Positions 30,828-37,218 of a stretch of DNA of 38,722 nucleotides are shown piece by piece. A model generated the notes under the pieces. It was not told the origin of the DNA, did not search any database, and saw nothing but the letters and a program-made list of their open reading frames with translations. This DNA comes from a virus: positions 1 to 38,722 of the IMG/VR virus record IMGVR_UViG_3300037119_009677; one strand, written 5' to 3'. Made by a program: the position numbers and the translations under genes. How positions within the stretch are numbered: the stretch's first letter is position 1; every line of letters begins with the position of its first letter.

Positions 30828-31044
30828 CGTTGTCGACCCCCAGTCTGTATCTAGTCCCGTTGGCTGACTTCAGGATCAGCCCCCGCCCAACCGTCGCGAT
30901 CTCCACGTCGCCGCCCGTGACCACGATGCTCCCCGACACGCTGATGGAGCCCATGCTCCCGTCGATCGCGCGCCTGAGGATCTCCGACAGGAGCTGGTAC
31001 AGCCCCATCTCCAGCCCCTGCGGCACCGGCAGCGATATCGGCAT
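30799..31044 (-). CDS. Small protein with fibre-type motif
   Basis: An 81-residue protein. A helical start (GLEMGLYQLLSEILRRAID) is followed by strands (GSISVSGSIVVTGGDVEIATVG) and RGLILKSANGTRYRLGVDNDGAITT, a motif seen in many phage fibre-associated proteins. It overlaps the fibre-like gene by 29 bases and the terminase stop by one base (TGATG). It may be an assembly partner of, or a base attachment for, the exported fibre-like protein; unlike that protein it has no signal peptide. Confidence 0.62.
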   Translation of the reverse strand: MPISLPVPQGLEMGLYQLLSEILRRAIDGSMGSISVSGSIVVTGGDVEIATVGRGLILKSANGTRYRLGVDNDGAITTTPL

Positions 31045-32408
31045 CAGGTATTGAGCTCGGCGTACCAGCCCTCTGACGTCGGCTTGTGCGCCTGCTCCCT
31101 CCACCACTCGAAGCTGTTCTTGGGGGCGTCCCGCGTGGGCGCCTCCGGCCTGTCCCAGCGCCCCACCTGCATGCACAGCGCGTCTATCAGGTCGTCGTGG
31201 AGGCCGTGGGGGAAGGCCAGCAGCTCCCCGACCACGTCCCGCTGGCTCTCGGGGTGGAACAGCAGGGTCCCCGCGGCTATCTTGGGCTGCAGGGCCATGA
31301 TCCTGGCCTGCTTCGTGGTCTTGTGGGAGCGGATCTCCTCGACCCCGAAGTGCACGTTGCGCTCGCGCATGCCCTCGTAGAGCCAGTGCATGAGCATCTT
31401 CTGGAACCCGATGGTCTCCACCTGGAGCCAGGTGACGCCGTGCCGGACCACCATCTCGAAGACCTTGTCGACGATGGCCTGCACGTCGTCGGTCCTGAGC
31501 TTGGCGTGGTCGAGCAGGTAGGTGCGCCCGCCGTCCTCCTTCGAGGCCGTCCCTGTCACGATCATCCCTGTGGCGTCGCCGTTCAGGGAGATGGCCGGGT
31601 CCACGCTCATGACGCGGGCCAGCCTCTCCGGCAGCTTGGCCGGGTCGTAGGTCTTAATCATGTGCTTCTGGAAGAACTGGGTGCCGGGCGAGAGTCGCTC
31701 GAGCAGGTACTCGCGGGCGAACCCGTACTCCCCGACCTCGGCCTTGCGCTCCATCAGCTTGTCGATGGGCCAGCGTGTCGGCCAGAGCGCCTGCTTGGTG
31801 AGCGGGTGGATGGCCGGGTACTCGGCCACGTGGTAGGCCTTGTTGGCGCGCAGCCTCTCGATGAGGTCCATCTCGTAGACGAAGGTGCCGGTCACCACGA
31901 TCTGGCCGTCCGGCTTGCACATGGGGACGAGGGCGCGGAGGAAGTAGTCCTCCTGCTCGTCGGGGTCCATGCCGCCGTAGTCCTTGACGGGGTCGTCCAC
32001 TAGGATGAGGTCGTAGTGGCCGCCGCGGCCGGAGGTCCCGAAGGTCAGGCTGTCGACGCGGGAGCCGTTCCTGAGCTTGAAGGCCTGCTTGGACCAGTCC
32101 TCCTCGCGGTAGGCGGGGACGAGGGTGCTGATCAGCCTCTTCTTCTCGAACAGGTCGGTCATCCCCACCATCAGCTTGTGCACCTGCTTCTCGGAGTAGC
32201 TGACCACCAGGATCTCGAGGCCGTGGGTCGTGATCGCCCGCATCATGGGGTACAGCTTGGACAGCAGGGTGCTCTTGCCGTGGTCGCGCGAGGCGATCAG
32301 CAGCAGCCGCCTGTGCGTCTCCAGCAGCTGCTCCCACTCGGCGAAGTGGGCTGGGAAGTCGTAACCGCAGATGGCGGTGGCGAGCGGCTCTATGCGGCTC
32401 TCACCCAC
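31044..32408 (-). CDS. Terminase large subunit
   Basis: A 454-residue packaging motor. Walker A is ASRDHGKST (39-47). Walker B is LILVDDP with D138-D139. VVTGTF is the coupling motif. The nuclease domain shows MSVDPAIS (D270), VETIGFQK and LHDDLIDALC, the RNase H-like metal ligands. It cuts concatemeric DNA and pumps it through the portal. It overlaps the small-subunit gene by eight bases. The subgroup, and hence headful versus cos packaging, cannot be told by eye. Confidence 0.93.
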   Translation of the reverse strand: MGESRIEPLATAICGYDFPAHFAEWEQLLETHRRLLLIASRDHGKSTLLSKLYPMMRAITTHGLEILVVSYSEKQVHKLMVGMTDLFEKKRLISTLVPAYREEDWSKQAFKLRNGSRVDSLTFGTSGRGGHYDLILVDDPVKDYGGMDPDEQEDYFLRALVPMCKPDGQIVVTGTFVYEMDLIERLRANKAYHVAEYPAIHPLTKQALWPTRWPIDKLMERKAEVGEYGFAREYLLERLSPGTQFFQKHMIKTYDPAKLPERLARVMSVDPAISLNGDATGMIVTGTASKEDGGRTYLLDHAKLRTDDVQAIVDKVFEMVVRHGVTWLQVETIGFQKMLMHWLYEGMRERNVHFGVEEIRSHKTTKQARIMALQPKIAAGTLLFHPESQRDVVGELLAFPHGLHDDLIDALCMQVGRWDRPEAPTRDAPKNSFEWWREQAHKPTSEGWYAELNT

Positions 32409-32832
32409 CGCTCTTCTCCCTGAACGCCTGCATAAACTCCCTGTAGGCGTCCGCCCCGAAGAAGTTGTTGACCTGTGTCTCCACGGTCTTCTCCTTGGCT
32501 CCCTGCAGCTCTACAGCCAGCTCCAGGTACCCCTTGCGGGTAGACATATCGTTGTCTGTGCGCTCGTCCACCACGTTGCCCTTGTCCGCGAAGTACTGGG
32601 TCTTCTTGGACTCCAGCCCCTCCTCGAGGCGCTTGAGCAGCGCGGGGAGCCTCAGCTTGGGGCGCGAGTCCATTAGCTCCCTGATGCGCAGCTTCACGTG
32701 CGGCTTGTTGAGCTCACGCGTCACATTTGACCGAATGGTGCCTGTTTGGAGCCCAATCTCTCTATGGGTGGCCTCTGGGTCTCTGAGACGTGCCGTCACA
32801 AGCTTAGACTGCTTGCGCGTCAGCTTCTTCAA
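32401..32832 (-). CDS. Putative terminase small subunit
   Basis: A 143-residue protein with a basic N-terminal helix-turn-helix-like region (LTRKQSKLVTARLRDPEATHREIGLQTG...SNVTRELN) and a helical C-terminal part (VKLRIRELMDSRPKLRLPALLKRLEEGLESKKTQYF). This is the layout of DNA-recognising small terminase subunits. It lies immediately upstream of the large subunit and overlaps the radical SAM gene stop (ATGA). Specific pac or cos recognition is not shown. Confidence 0.78.
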   Translation of the reverse strand: MKKLTRKQSKLVTARLRDPEATHREIGLQTGTIRSNVTRELNKPHVKLRIRELMDSRPKLRLPALLKRLEEGLESKKTQYFADKGNVVDERTDNDMSTRKGYLELAVELQGAKEKTVETQVNNFFGADAYREFMQAFREKSGG

Positions 32833-34301
32833 GCGGGCACCATTAAGGAAGAAGTCCGCAGGATGTGGCCTGGCAGCTGGCCCATGCTGTGCTCGTACCG
32901 CTGGGCTGCCCGGCTCTGGTTGAACGGTATGCCGAGCGCGGAGCGCACGCTCTTCTCTACCAGATCACGAGCAACCACAAGACCAGCAGGGTCAAGGTCG
33001 TCAGTGAACACGTAAGCCTTGTACCCCCCGTCGGGGTCGCCCTTGTAGTAGTCGGCCACCTCAGTATAGTCGAGCTCGTAGGCGTGCAGGCGGTCCCCGT
33101 TCCTGGGATAGGTGTAGGTCCAAACACCCGGCGAAGTCTCCACCGCCCTGTCGTAGTACGGGGTTCCAGGGTACGTGGTAATGACTGTGACGTCAAAGTC
33201 ATCGGGCATCTCCTTGAGCAGCCAGTCCTCGGTCTCCTGGATCGTCTTGGCCGACTCGCCCGGGTGGCCGACCGACATGAGGGCCTTGACCTTCAGGCCG
33301 TGCCTCCGGGCGATCTCCATGCACCGGCTGTTCTGCTCTACCGTCGCCTTCTTCTCGATGTTCTCAAGGATGCGTGGAGAGCCGGACTCGAATCCCACGA
33401 GTATCCACTTGAATCCGGCTCTGGCCATTGCCGCGGCCTGCGCGTCCGTGAAGAGCTGGCTCTTAATGAAGCCGCGGAGCCTGAACTCGACGCCGAGCTC
33501 CTTCTGCTTCTCATATATCATGTCCATCAGCTCGACCATCTTGGTGTTCACGTTCAGCTCGTCGTCGTAGAGCATGAAGCCCGTCACGCCGTAGGTCCTG
33601 TGCAGGTGCTCGATCTCGTCCACGACGTTCTTGGAGGACCGGGTTCGCACGCGGCGGAGCATGGCAGACTCTCGCCCCCCGCAGAAGCCGCAGCCGAACG
33701 GGCAGCCGAGCTGGCAGATGAGGGACATCGCCTTGTGGCCCTCTATGGAGTAGTTATAGGAGGAGGCGTCGACGAGGTGGCGGGCAGGCCACGGGGTGTG
33801 GTCAAGCGTCTCGTTGGTCAGGAACAGGTCTGTCCCGGGGATGTCGGCGTCCACGATGCCGAAGGTCTGCGGCTCGATGGCCACGTGGATGGCGGCTTCC
33901 CCGTCGCCGGAGACCACTACATCGAAGTTCTTGCAGAGGATCTCCATCGCCGCTTCTGCCCGCCCCCTTGTCCCGCGCTTCTTCTCCCCCTTCCAGGCGG
34001 CATGGACGAGTGTAGGGTGCGGGCCTCCAAGAATGACTCTATGACCAGGGATGGCGCGCCTGATCTTGAGGGCCGCGGGCATCTGGGGGGTGGTCGCCGT
34101 GATGCCGAAGACCTCGGCCTGGGTGTTGGCGGCATGGATCCTGGCGACCTCCTCGTAGTTCTCCACGCCCGAGAGGTCGAGGACCTCAACCTCGTGCTTG
34201 GCGGCCTCGAGGCTCGCCGCGACCTTGAGGACGCCGAGGTTCATGAACACCCGCTCGTCGAGTAGGAATATGGAGGGGGGCACGACTAGGCACACTTTCA
34301 T
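32829..34301 (-). CDS. Cobalamin-binding-type radical SAM enzyme
   Basis: A 490-residue protein. Residues 1-150 resemble the B12-binding domain found in class B radical SAM proteins: VCLVVPPS, VLDLSG, FGITATTPQMPAAL, VILGGPHPT. The radical SAM core starts with C200-x3-C204-x2-C207 (CPFGCGFC), which binds the 4Fe-4S cluster. MLYDDELNVN and WILVGFESGS follow as expected. Family members methylate unactivated carbons, rearrange or cyclise lipids, natural products and sugars. The substrate here is unknown. It is the second gene of the late operon, before the terminase, with AAAGGA ahead of ATG. Oxygen sensitivity of this chemistry suggests an anaerobic or microaerobic host. Confidence 0.88.
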   Translation of the reverse strand: MKVCLVVPPSIFLLDERVFMNLGVLKVAASLEAAKHEVEVLDLSGVENYEEVARIHAANTQAEVFGITATTPQMPAALKIRRAIPGHRVILGGPHPTLVHAAWKGEKKRGTRGRAEAAMEILCKNFDVVVSGDGEAAIHVAIEPQTFGIVDADIPGTDLFLTNETLDHTPWPARHLVDASSYNYSIEGHKAMSLICQLGCPFGCGFCGGRESAMLRRVRTRSSKNVVDEIEHLHRTYGVTGFMLYDDELNVNTKMVELMDMIYEKQKELGVEFRLRGFIKSQLFTDAQAAAMARAGFKWILVGFESGSPRILENIEKKATVEQNSRCMEIARRHGLKVKALMSVGHPGESAKTIQETEDWLLKEMPDDFDVTVITTYPGTPYYDRAVETSPGVWTYTYPRNGDRLHAYELDYTEVADYYKGDPDGGYKAYVFTDDLDPAGLVVARDLVEKSVRSALGIPFNQSRAAQRYEHSMGQLPGHILRTSSLMVPA

Positions 34302-34310
34302 TGAGGTCCT

Positions 34311-34472
34311 TTACTGTACTGGGTGCTGCCCGAGCCTTATCGCTTCCTTCACCGCCCACCGGAGGGGGATGTCCCCGCCGCTTGAGACCACCAGCTCCGC
34401 CGCCACCCTGCAGGCCTCGGCCCAGTCCTTGTCCCGCATTCCGGCTGGGCGAAGCTCCCGTGTGGGGTACAT
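34311..34472 (-). CDS. Small first gene of the leftward block
   Basis: A 53-codon gene read directly from the gap upstream of the radical SAM gene. The product (DKDWAEACRVAAELVVSSGGDIPLRWAVKEAIRLG is its core) is mixed helical, with one cysteine and a GDIPLRWAVKEA segment. ATG 34472 directly follows GGGGGGC and a TATAAT box at 34487-34482. The codons are GC-rich at third positions, as in neighbours. Function unknown; an early-late switch factor or a radical SAM partner are guesses. Confidence 0.6.
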   Translation of the reverse strand: MYPTRELRPAGMRDKDWAEACRVAAELVVSSGGDIPLRWAVKEAIRLGQHPVQ

Positions 34473-34481
34473 TGCCCCCCT

Positions 34482-34487
34482 ATTATA
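34482..34487 (-). promoter_or_regulatory. Leftward -10 box of the late block
   Basis: A consensus TATAAT on the leftward strand lies ten bases upstream of ATG 34472, within GGCTATAATAGGGGGGCAATG. The same arrangement recurs before gene 27617. No convincing -35 hexamer is seen at 17 bases. The predicted transcription start is about three bases before the ATG, so the message would be almost leaderless. Confidence 0.45.
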
Positions 34488-34566
34488 GCCTGCCGGGTCC
34501 TATTAGGGAATAGCGGGGGCCCCTGGCATAACAGGGGGACAAAAAGGCCCTAGGACCTTTTCCCTA

Positions 34567-34595
34567 TGTACAAGCGCTTGTACTTGTGCTATAAT
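34567..34595 (+). promoter_or_regulatory. Rightward promoter of the early block
   Basis: TGTACA (four of six matches to the -35 consensus), 17 bases, then a perfect TATAAT preceded by TGC (an extended -10). It is the best promoter match in the window. The expected start is at or within a base of ATG 34602, predicting a leaderless transcript. It overlaps the 16-bp palindrome 34568-34583, so a bound regulator would block polymerase. Confidence 0.62.
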
Positions 34596-34601
34596 ACAAG
34601 C

Positions 34602-34781
34602 ATGGCAATAGAGAGATGCTTGGAGTGCAGGGGATGGGTGAACCGGTACGGAAAGAACACGGGGCAGTGGATGGTCCACACCATTAAGGACAAGGTTAAG
34701 GCCCACTGGACTCCGGAGCAGGTCGGCCGGGTTAAGACGGCCTGCGGGAAGTGGGTGTGGGTGGAGATGCACGAGAAGTGA
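34602..34781 (+). CDS. Small protein at the head of the rightward block
   Basis: A 59-residue protein with C6-x2-C9 (ERCLECRGW), a basic helical middle, and TACGKWVWVEMHEK at the end (a third cysteine). ATG 34602 is used because an in-frame ATG at 34566 lies inside the promoter. No Shine-Dalgarno is possible if transcription starts at 34602. As the first gene after the control region it could be an immediate-early regulator or host-takeover protein; the sequence itself does not tell. Confidence 0.62.
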   Translation: MAIERCLECRGWVNRYGKNTGQWMVHTIKDKVKAHWTPEQVGRVKTACGKWVWVEMHEK

Positions 34782-34818
34782 CCGGCCTCGGCCGGGAGAC
34801 GGGCTCAAGGAGAAAGCG

Positions 34819-35076
34819 ATGAAGAAGAGAGAGAAGGCGAAGAAGGCGTCGATCCAGCTGCTGGTCTGCGAGCTAGTGAACAAGAAGAAGATGCTGGGCA
34901 TGGAGGGCAAGGACGCGGCGCAGGTCCTCGTGCCCCGGGTCAAGAAGCGGTTTCCGCACAGCAAGTTCAAGCTGGACCACGTCTACTGGTACCTCGGCCA
35001 GCTGCGGTGGCAGCGCGAGAACGGTCTCACGACCGCACGCCTGGTCTCGCGGGCGCACAAGAGAGGGTCCAAATGA
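34819..35076 (+). CDS. Small basic helical protein, possibly DNA-binding
   Basis: An 85-residue Lys/Arg-rich protein: SIQLLVCELVNKKKMLGMEGKDAAQVLVPRVKKRFPHSKFKLDHVYWYLGQLR. The arrangement of helices ending FKLDHVYWY-x2-QLR resembles a small helix-turn-helix-like module. A related end (FDAKMLAWYKSQVK) occurs in the last gene of this block. AAGGAGAAAG precedes ATG 34819. Its stop overlaps the next start (ATGA). Function unknown; nucleic acid binding is suggested by charge. Confidence 0.62.
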   Translation: MKKREKAKKASIQLLVCELVNKKKMLGMEGKDAAQVLVPRVKKRFPHSKFKLDHVYWYLGQLRWQRENGLTTARLVSRAHKRGSK

Positions 35077-35300
35077 GCCAAGGCACGCAGGGCCAGTTCA
35101 AGGTGGCCGTCCTGGGCCGGGCGCACAAGGACTACCACGAGGCCAGGGCGGCGATGGAGGCCATGGCCACGCACATGAAGCAGGCGGGCCTCGACTCGTC
35201 GCCGGTGCTGGCGGCCATCACGGTGCTCGACGAGTGCGACCAGGCCGTTATAACAACGTACGGAAAGATCGTACTGGACGGGCACGCGGCCATTAAGTGA
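35073..35300 (+). CDS. Small hypothetical protein
   Basis: A 75-residue, mainly helical protein (GQFKVAVLGRAHKDYHEARAAMEAMATHMKQAG...LAAITVLDECDQAVITTYGKI). ATG 35073 overlaps the upstream stop. It ends just before a strong hairpin (35310-35338), so it is probably the last gene of the first rightward transcript. No family is recognised. Confidence 0.58.
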   Translation: MSQGTQGQFKVAVLGRAHKDYHEARAAMEAMATHMKQAGLDSSPVLAAITVLDECDQAVITTYGKIVLDGHAAIK

Positions 35301-35309
35301 AGACATGGC

Positions 35310-35338
35310 GGCCGGCGCGCTTGGCCTAGGCGCCGGCC
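35310..35338. terminator. GC-rich hairpin between convergent small genes
   Basis: GGCCGGCGC pairs with GCGCCGGCC over nine base pairs, with an 11-base loop. It lies between the rightward gene ending at 35300 and the leftward gene ending at 35326. No T-run follows on either strand, so it may be a bidirectional or factor-assisted terminator, or a transcript-end stabilising hairpin. Confidence 0.45.
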
Positions 35339-35526
35339 ACCTCTGTGATCGGCCGCTTCTTTTTCCAGTCCCATGCTAGATCCACCCAGAGGTGGCTCTT
35401 TCTGGTTTGCTCACGCTGGTACCAGTTCCAGTTAGCTCGGTTGTCTTCGTACCACTGGCGCATGTACAGACGCTTGCGTATTCGTTTCTGCAGCGGTGAC
35501 AGCACCGGCTTCTTATCGGTAGGCAT
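35326..35526 (-). CDS. Lone leftward small basic protein in the early block
   Basis: A 66-residue protein, very basic and aromatic: LQKRIRKRLYMRQWYEDNRANWNWYQREQTRKSHLWVDLAWDWKKKRP. It is the only leftward gene inside the rightward early block and has its own promoter-like sequence, TGC-TATATT (35548-35540). ATG 35526 is chosen because the upstream ATG at 35541 would overlap the -10 box. Orientation, charge and a private promoter suggest a regulator acting on the nearby control elements; this is inference. The Tyr/Trp/Asn/Arg pattern also loosely resembles the flank of HNH-type proteins. Confidence 0.55.
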   Translation of the reverse strand: MPTDKKPVLSPLQKRIRKRLYMRQWYEDNRANWNWYQREQTRKSHLWVDLAWDWKKKRPITEVAGA

Positions 35527-35539
35527 GAGAGCATTGTAC

Positions 35540-35548
35540 AATATAGCA
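35540..35548 (-). promoter_or_regulatory. Leftward extended -10 promoter with TTGTACAA palindrome
   Basis: On the leftward strand TGCTATATT (35548-35540) is an extended -10. It adjoins ATTGTACAAT, a 10-bp palindrome at 35533-35542 that shares TTGTAC with the main operator at 34568-34583. The predicted start is near 35533, seven bases before ATG 35526, giving a very short leader. Confidence 0.4.
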
Positions 35549-35887
35549 CTATTCCCTGTACGAGTTAAGTGGGGGTGGTGCTAGCCATATTATGAGAAGC
35601 CTATGGGGGATATAGCAGGAGAGGGGCTTATTTAAGTGGTTATCTAGATAACCCCTATGTGAGACACATATATTATATACACCACCACCCTAAAAAGAAC
35701 AATAGATTCATACACAATCAGGGTGGTGGTCTGGCTACGGAGCGATATAACGCGCCAAATCGGCGATCGGGGAGGCACGGCGGCCGGATCCGGCTCCCCT
35801 GTATTTCTTGTGTACTTCACGCGACGCCGCATGACAAAATCTTGTCGCAGCGTGGTCGCGGGCGAGACGGGCTCAAGGGGGACGGTC
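35542..35887. other. 346-base intergenic region rich in palindromes, candidate origin or control region
   Basis: No gene is supported here. The first 180 bases are markedly AT-rich for this genome. They hold a perfect 16-bp palindrome, GGTTATCT/AGATAACC (35638-35653); TATGTG/CACATA around 35656-35669, followed by TATTATATA; and an 11-bp inverted repeat (35681-35691 with 35720-35730) enclosing an AT-rich 28-base loop. Further right are a GGGGAG/CTCCCC hairpin (35769-35799) enclosing GCCGGATCCGGC, then GACAA/TTGTC (about 35832-35845). TGTAC elements occur at about 35556 and 35811. The features fit a replication origin, or a promoter-operator array for the second early transcript. Confidence 0.45.
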
Positions 35888-36052
35888 ATGGAGAGAGGGA
35901 TCGGGTTGGTCTGCGGGGACGAGTGCGGGTGGAAGGGCTGGTCGATGGTCTGGGCCGGCGTCGCTGCCGCCACCTTCCTTATAATGGGCGTGAAGCTGGT
36001 GGATGCCAGGCACCAGATCGGCCGGCTGGAGGCCAAGCTTGAAGCCCGCTAA
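35888..36052 (+). CDS. Small membrane protein
   Basis: A 54-residue protein with one membrane helix (WSMVWAGVAAATFLIMGVKLV, about 18-38) and a basic helical tail (RHQIGRLEAKLEAR). AAGGGGG lies before ATG 35888. The short N-terminus has two cysteines. It may target host membrane functions early in infection; no family is recognised. Confidence 0.6.
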   Translation: MERGIGLVCGDECGWKGWSMVWAGVAAATFLIMGVKLVDARHQIGRLEAKLEAR

Positions 36053-36650
36053 GGCGCAGGCCGTGACATTCGTGGAGGCGCGCGCCGCCGAGCAGGGCGC
36101 GTCCTACGTCAACTGGGCGCTGCACGACGTGCTGGTGGCGACGGGGAGGACGAGGGAGCTGCCGCAGAACCGGCACGTCGAGTACCAGTTCGCCGGCTAC
36201 CACGACGGCGGGGAGACGGTGGAGATCTGGGTGGCGGCGCACTACCCGCTCAGGGTGGACCCGGCCCGCGTGGCCTCCATAAGGGAGCAGCACGACCGGC
36301 TGGCCAGGGTTATCAACGGGCGGGCGAGCGGCCTGAAGGCGAGCCGTGTGGCCTCAGAGGAGGTCGAGGTGGTCGACCCCGAGACCGGCGAGGTCACGGT
36401 CGAGGTGAGGGCGAAGGCCAAGGCGCCGAGCAAGCCGCGGGCGGCCGCGGACCCGGCCACCGGCTGCCAGGCCGGCACGAGCGGGCACAAGGTCGGGCTG
36501 ATCGTGCTGCGCCAGAAGCCGAGGGGCTTCGACCGCTCGAAGGCGATCGCGGCGGCCATTAAGGAACTGAAGATGGATAAAGGGCTGGCGAGCTCGTGGG
36601 TGTCCACGCTGTTGAAGCGCAAGCCGGCCTTCAAGGAGTACGGAAAGTGA
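36039..36650 (+). CDS. Hypothetical early protein
   Basis: A 203-residue protein, larger than its neighbours. The N-terminal half is alpha/beta (AVTFVEARAAEQGASYVNWALHDVLVATG... VEYQFAGYHDGGETVEIWVAAHYPLRVD); the middle is a Val/Glu/Lys/Ala/Pro-rich linker; the end is a basic helical module (FDRSKAIAAAIKELKMDKGLASSWVSTLLKR). The start is taken as TTG 36039, with GGAGG six bases upstream and a 14-base overlap with the membrane-protein gene. GTG 36063 is an alternative. Function unknown. Confidence 0.6.
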   Translation: MKPAKAQAVTFVEARAAEQGASYVNWALHDVLVATGRTRELPQNRHVEYQFAGYHDGGETVEIWVAAHYPLRVDPARVASIREQHDRLARVINGRASGLKASRVASEEVEVVDPETGEVTVEVRAKAKAPSKPRAAADPATGCQAGTSGHKVGLIVLRQKPRGFDRSKAIAAAIKELKMDKGLASSWVSTLLKRKPAFKEYGK

Positions 36651-36814
36651 AGATTCACCATTGGAATGGGAAGCACCACGACCGGGCCTATCCAGTTACA
36701 TGTGGCAAGAGTGCAAAGAATTGGCCTTTCAAGTTCTGGCAACAAAGGAAATGGAAGGGAGTCACGTGCGTGGCCTGTATCGCCTGCCGTAAGAAGCCTT
36801 CCACGGAGAGATAA
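36647..36814 (+). CDS. Small cysteine-containing basic protein
   Basis: A 55-residue protein with YPVTCGKSAK and GVTCVACIACRKK: one cysteine plus a C-x2-C-x2-C cluster, and many Lys, Arg, His and Trp residues. It is probably a metal-binding nucleic-acid-associated peptide. GTG 36647 overlaps the upstream stop (GTGA). Function unknown. Confidence 0.58.
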   Translation: MKIHHWNGKHHDRAYPVTCGKSAKNWPFKFWQQRKWKGVTCVACIACRKKPSTER

Positions 36815-37045
36815 ATGGCCTGCACACAGAAGGAGTCGTACTTCATTGCGCAGGACGAGTGGCACCTGCAGGCGCTGATCGAGGGGACCCACGGCCGGCA
36901 CGTGTGGGTGTGCCACGACCCGGGCCACCAGCACTACATCCTGAGGGCGTGGGCGCTGGACAGGGACGTCGTCGACAGCGTCGACTGGGCCAGAAGGTGG
37001 AAGGCCTGGAAGAGGGACTGGCGCCCGCAGGACGGCGGCGGGTGA
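36815..37045 (+). CDS. Small hypothetical protein
   Basis: A 76-residue protein (SYFIAQDEWHLQALIEGTHGRHVWVCHDPGHQHYILRAWALDRDVVDSVDWARRWKAWK), rich in His and Trp, with a WVCHDPGHQHY segment that could bind a metal. It starts directly after the preceding stop, and its stop overlaps the next GTG (GTGA). No family is recognised. Confidence 0.58.
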   Translation: MACTQKESYFIAQDEWHLQALIEGTHGRHVWVCHDPGHQHYILRAWALDRDVVDSVDWARRWKAWKRDWRPQDGGG

Positions 37046-37218
37046 TCAGGGTCTGCAGGTACTGCCGGGCCGCGTCGGTTGTGCCCGGGCCCAGGAACGC
37101 CAAGGCGGTCGGCGTGTGCGCCGCCGACGCCTGCAGGCTGTCCGCGCTGCTCCTGCTGGCCGAGGCGGACATGCTGGACGACGCGGAGTGGGCGGAGCTG
37201 GAGAGGAGGCTGCTGTGA
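37042..37218 (+). CDS. Small zinc-knuckle-like protein
   Basis: A 58-residue protein with C-x2-C (RVCRYCRA) and C-x4-C (VCAADACR), followed by an acidic helix (LLLLAEADMLDDAEWAELERRLL). The layout is a zinc knuckle plus interaction helix. GTG 37042 overlaps the upstream TGA, and its own stop overlaps the next GTG. Confidence 0.58.
   Translation: MIRVCRYCRAASVVPGPRNAKAVGVCAADACRLSALLLLAEADMLDDAEWAELERRLL

Larger units (their letters stand above)
34473..34601. promoter_or_regulatory. Divergent control region with operator palindromes
   Basis: This 129-base gap separates the two transcription blocks. Leftward it carries TATAAT (34487-34482) before gene 34472. Rightward it carries TGTACA (34567-34572), a 17-base spacer, then TATAAT (34590-34595) before ATG 34602. 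A perfect 16-bp palindrome, GTACAAGC/GCTTGTAC, spans 34568-34583 and covers the rightward -35 region. CTTGT/ACAAG (34583-34587 and 34596-34600) flank the -10. A near-perfect 20-bp palindrome (34542-34561) lies upstream, and CTATT/AATAG at 34500-34513. The AT-rich palindromes point to regulator binding controlling both blocks. Confidence 0.6.

Noticed and set aside
34566-34601. Upstream ATG at 34566 as start of the first rightward gene
   Set aside because: It lies within the -35, palindrome and -10 elements; the coding pattern begins at ATG 34602.
35723-35887. Coding extension upstream of the small membrane protein at 35888
   Set aside because: The stretch is part of the structured intergenic region, has no ribosome binding site and lacks coding character; ATG 35888 has AAGGGGG upstream.
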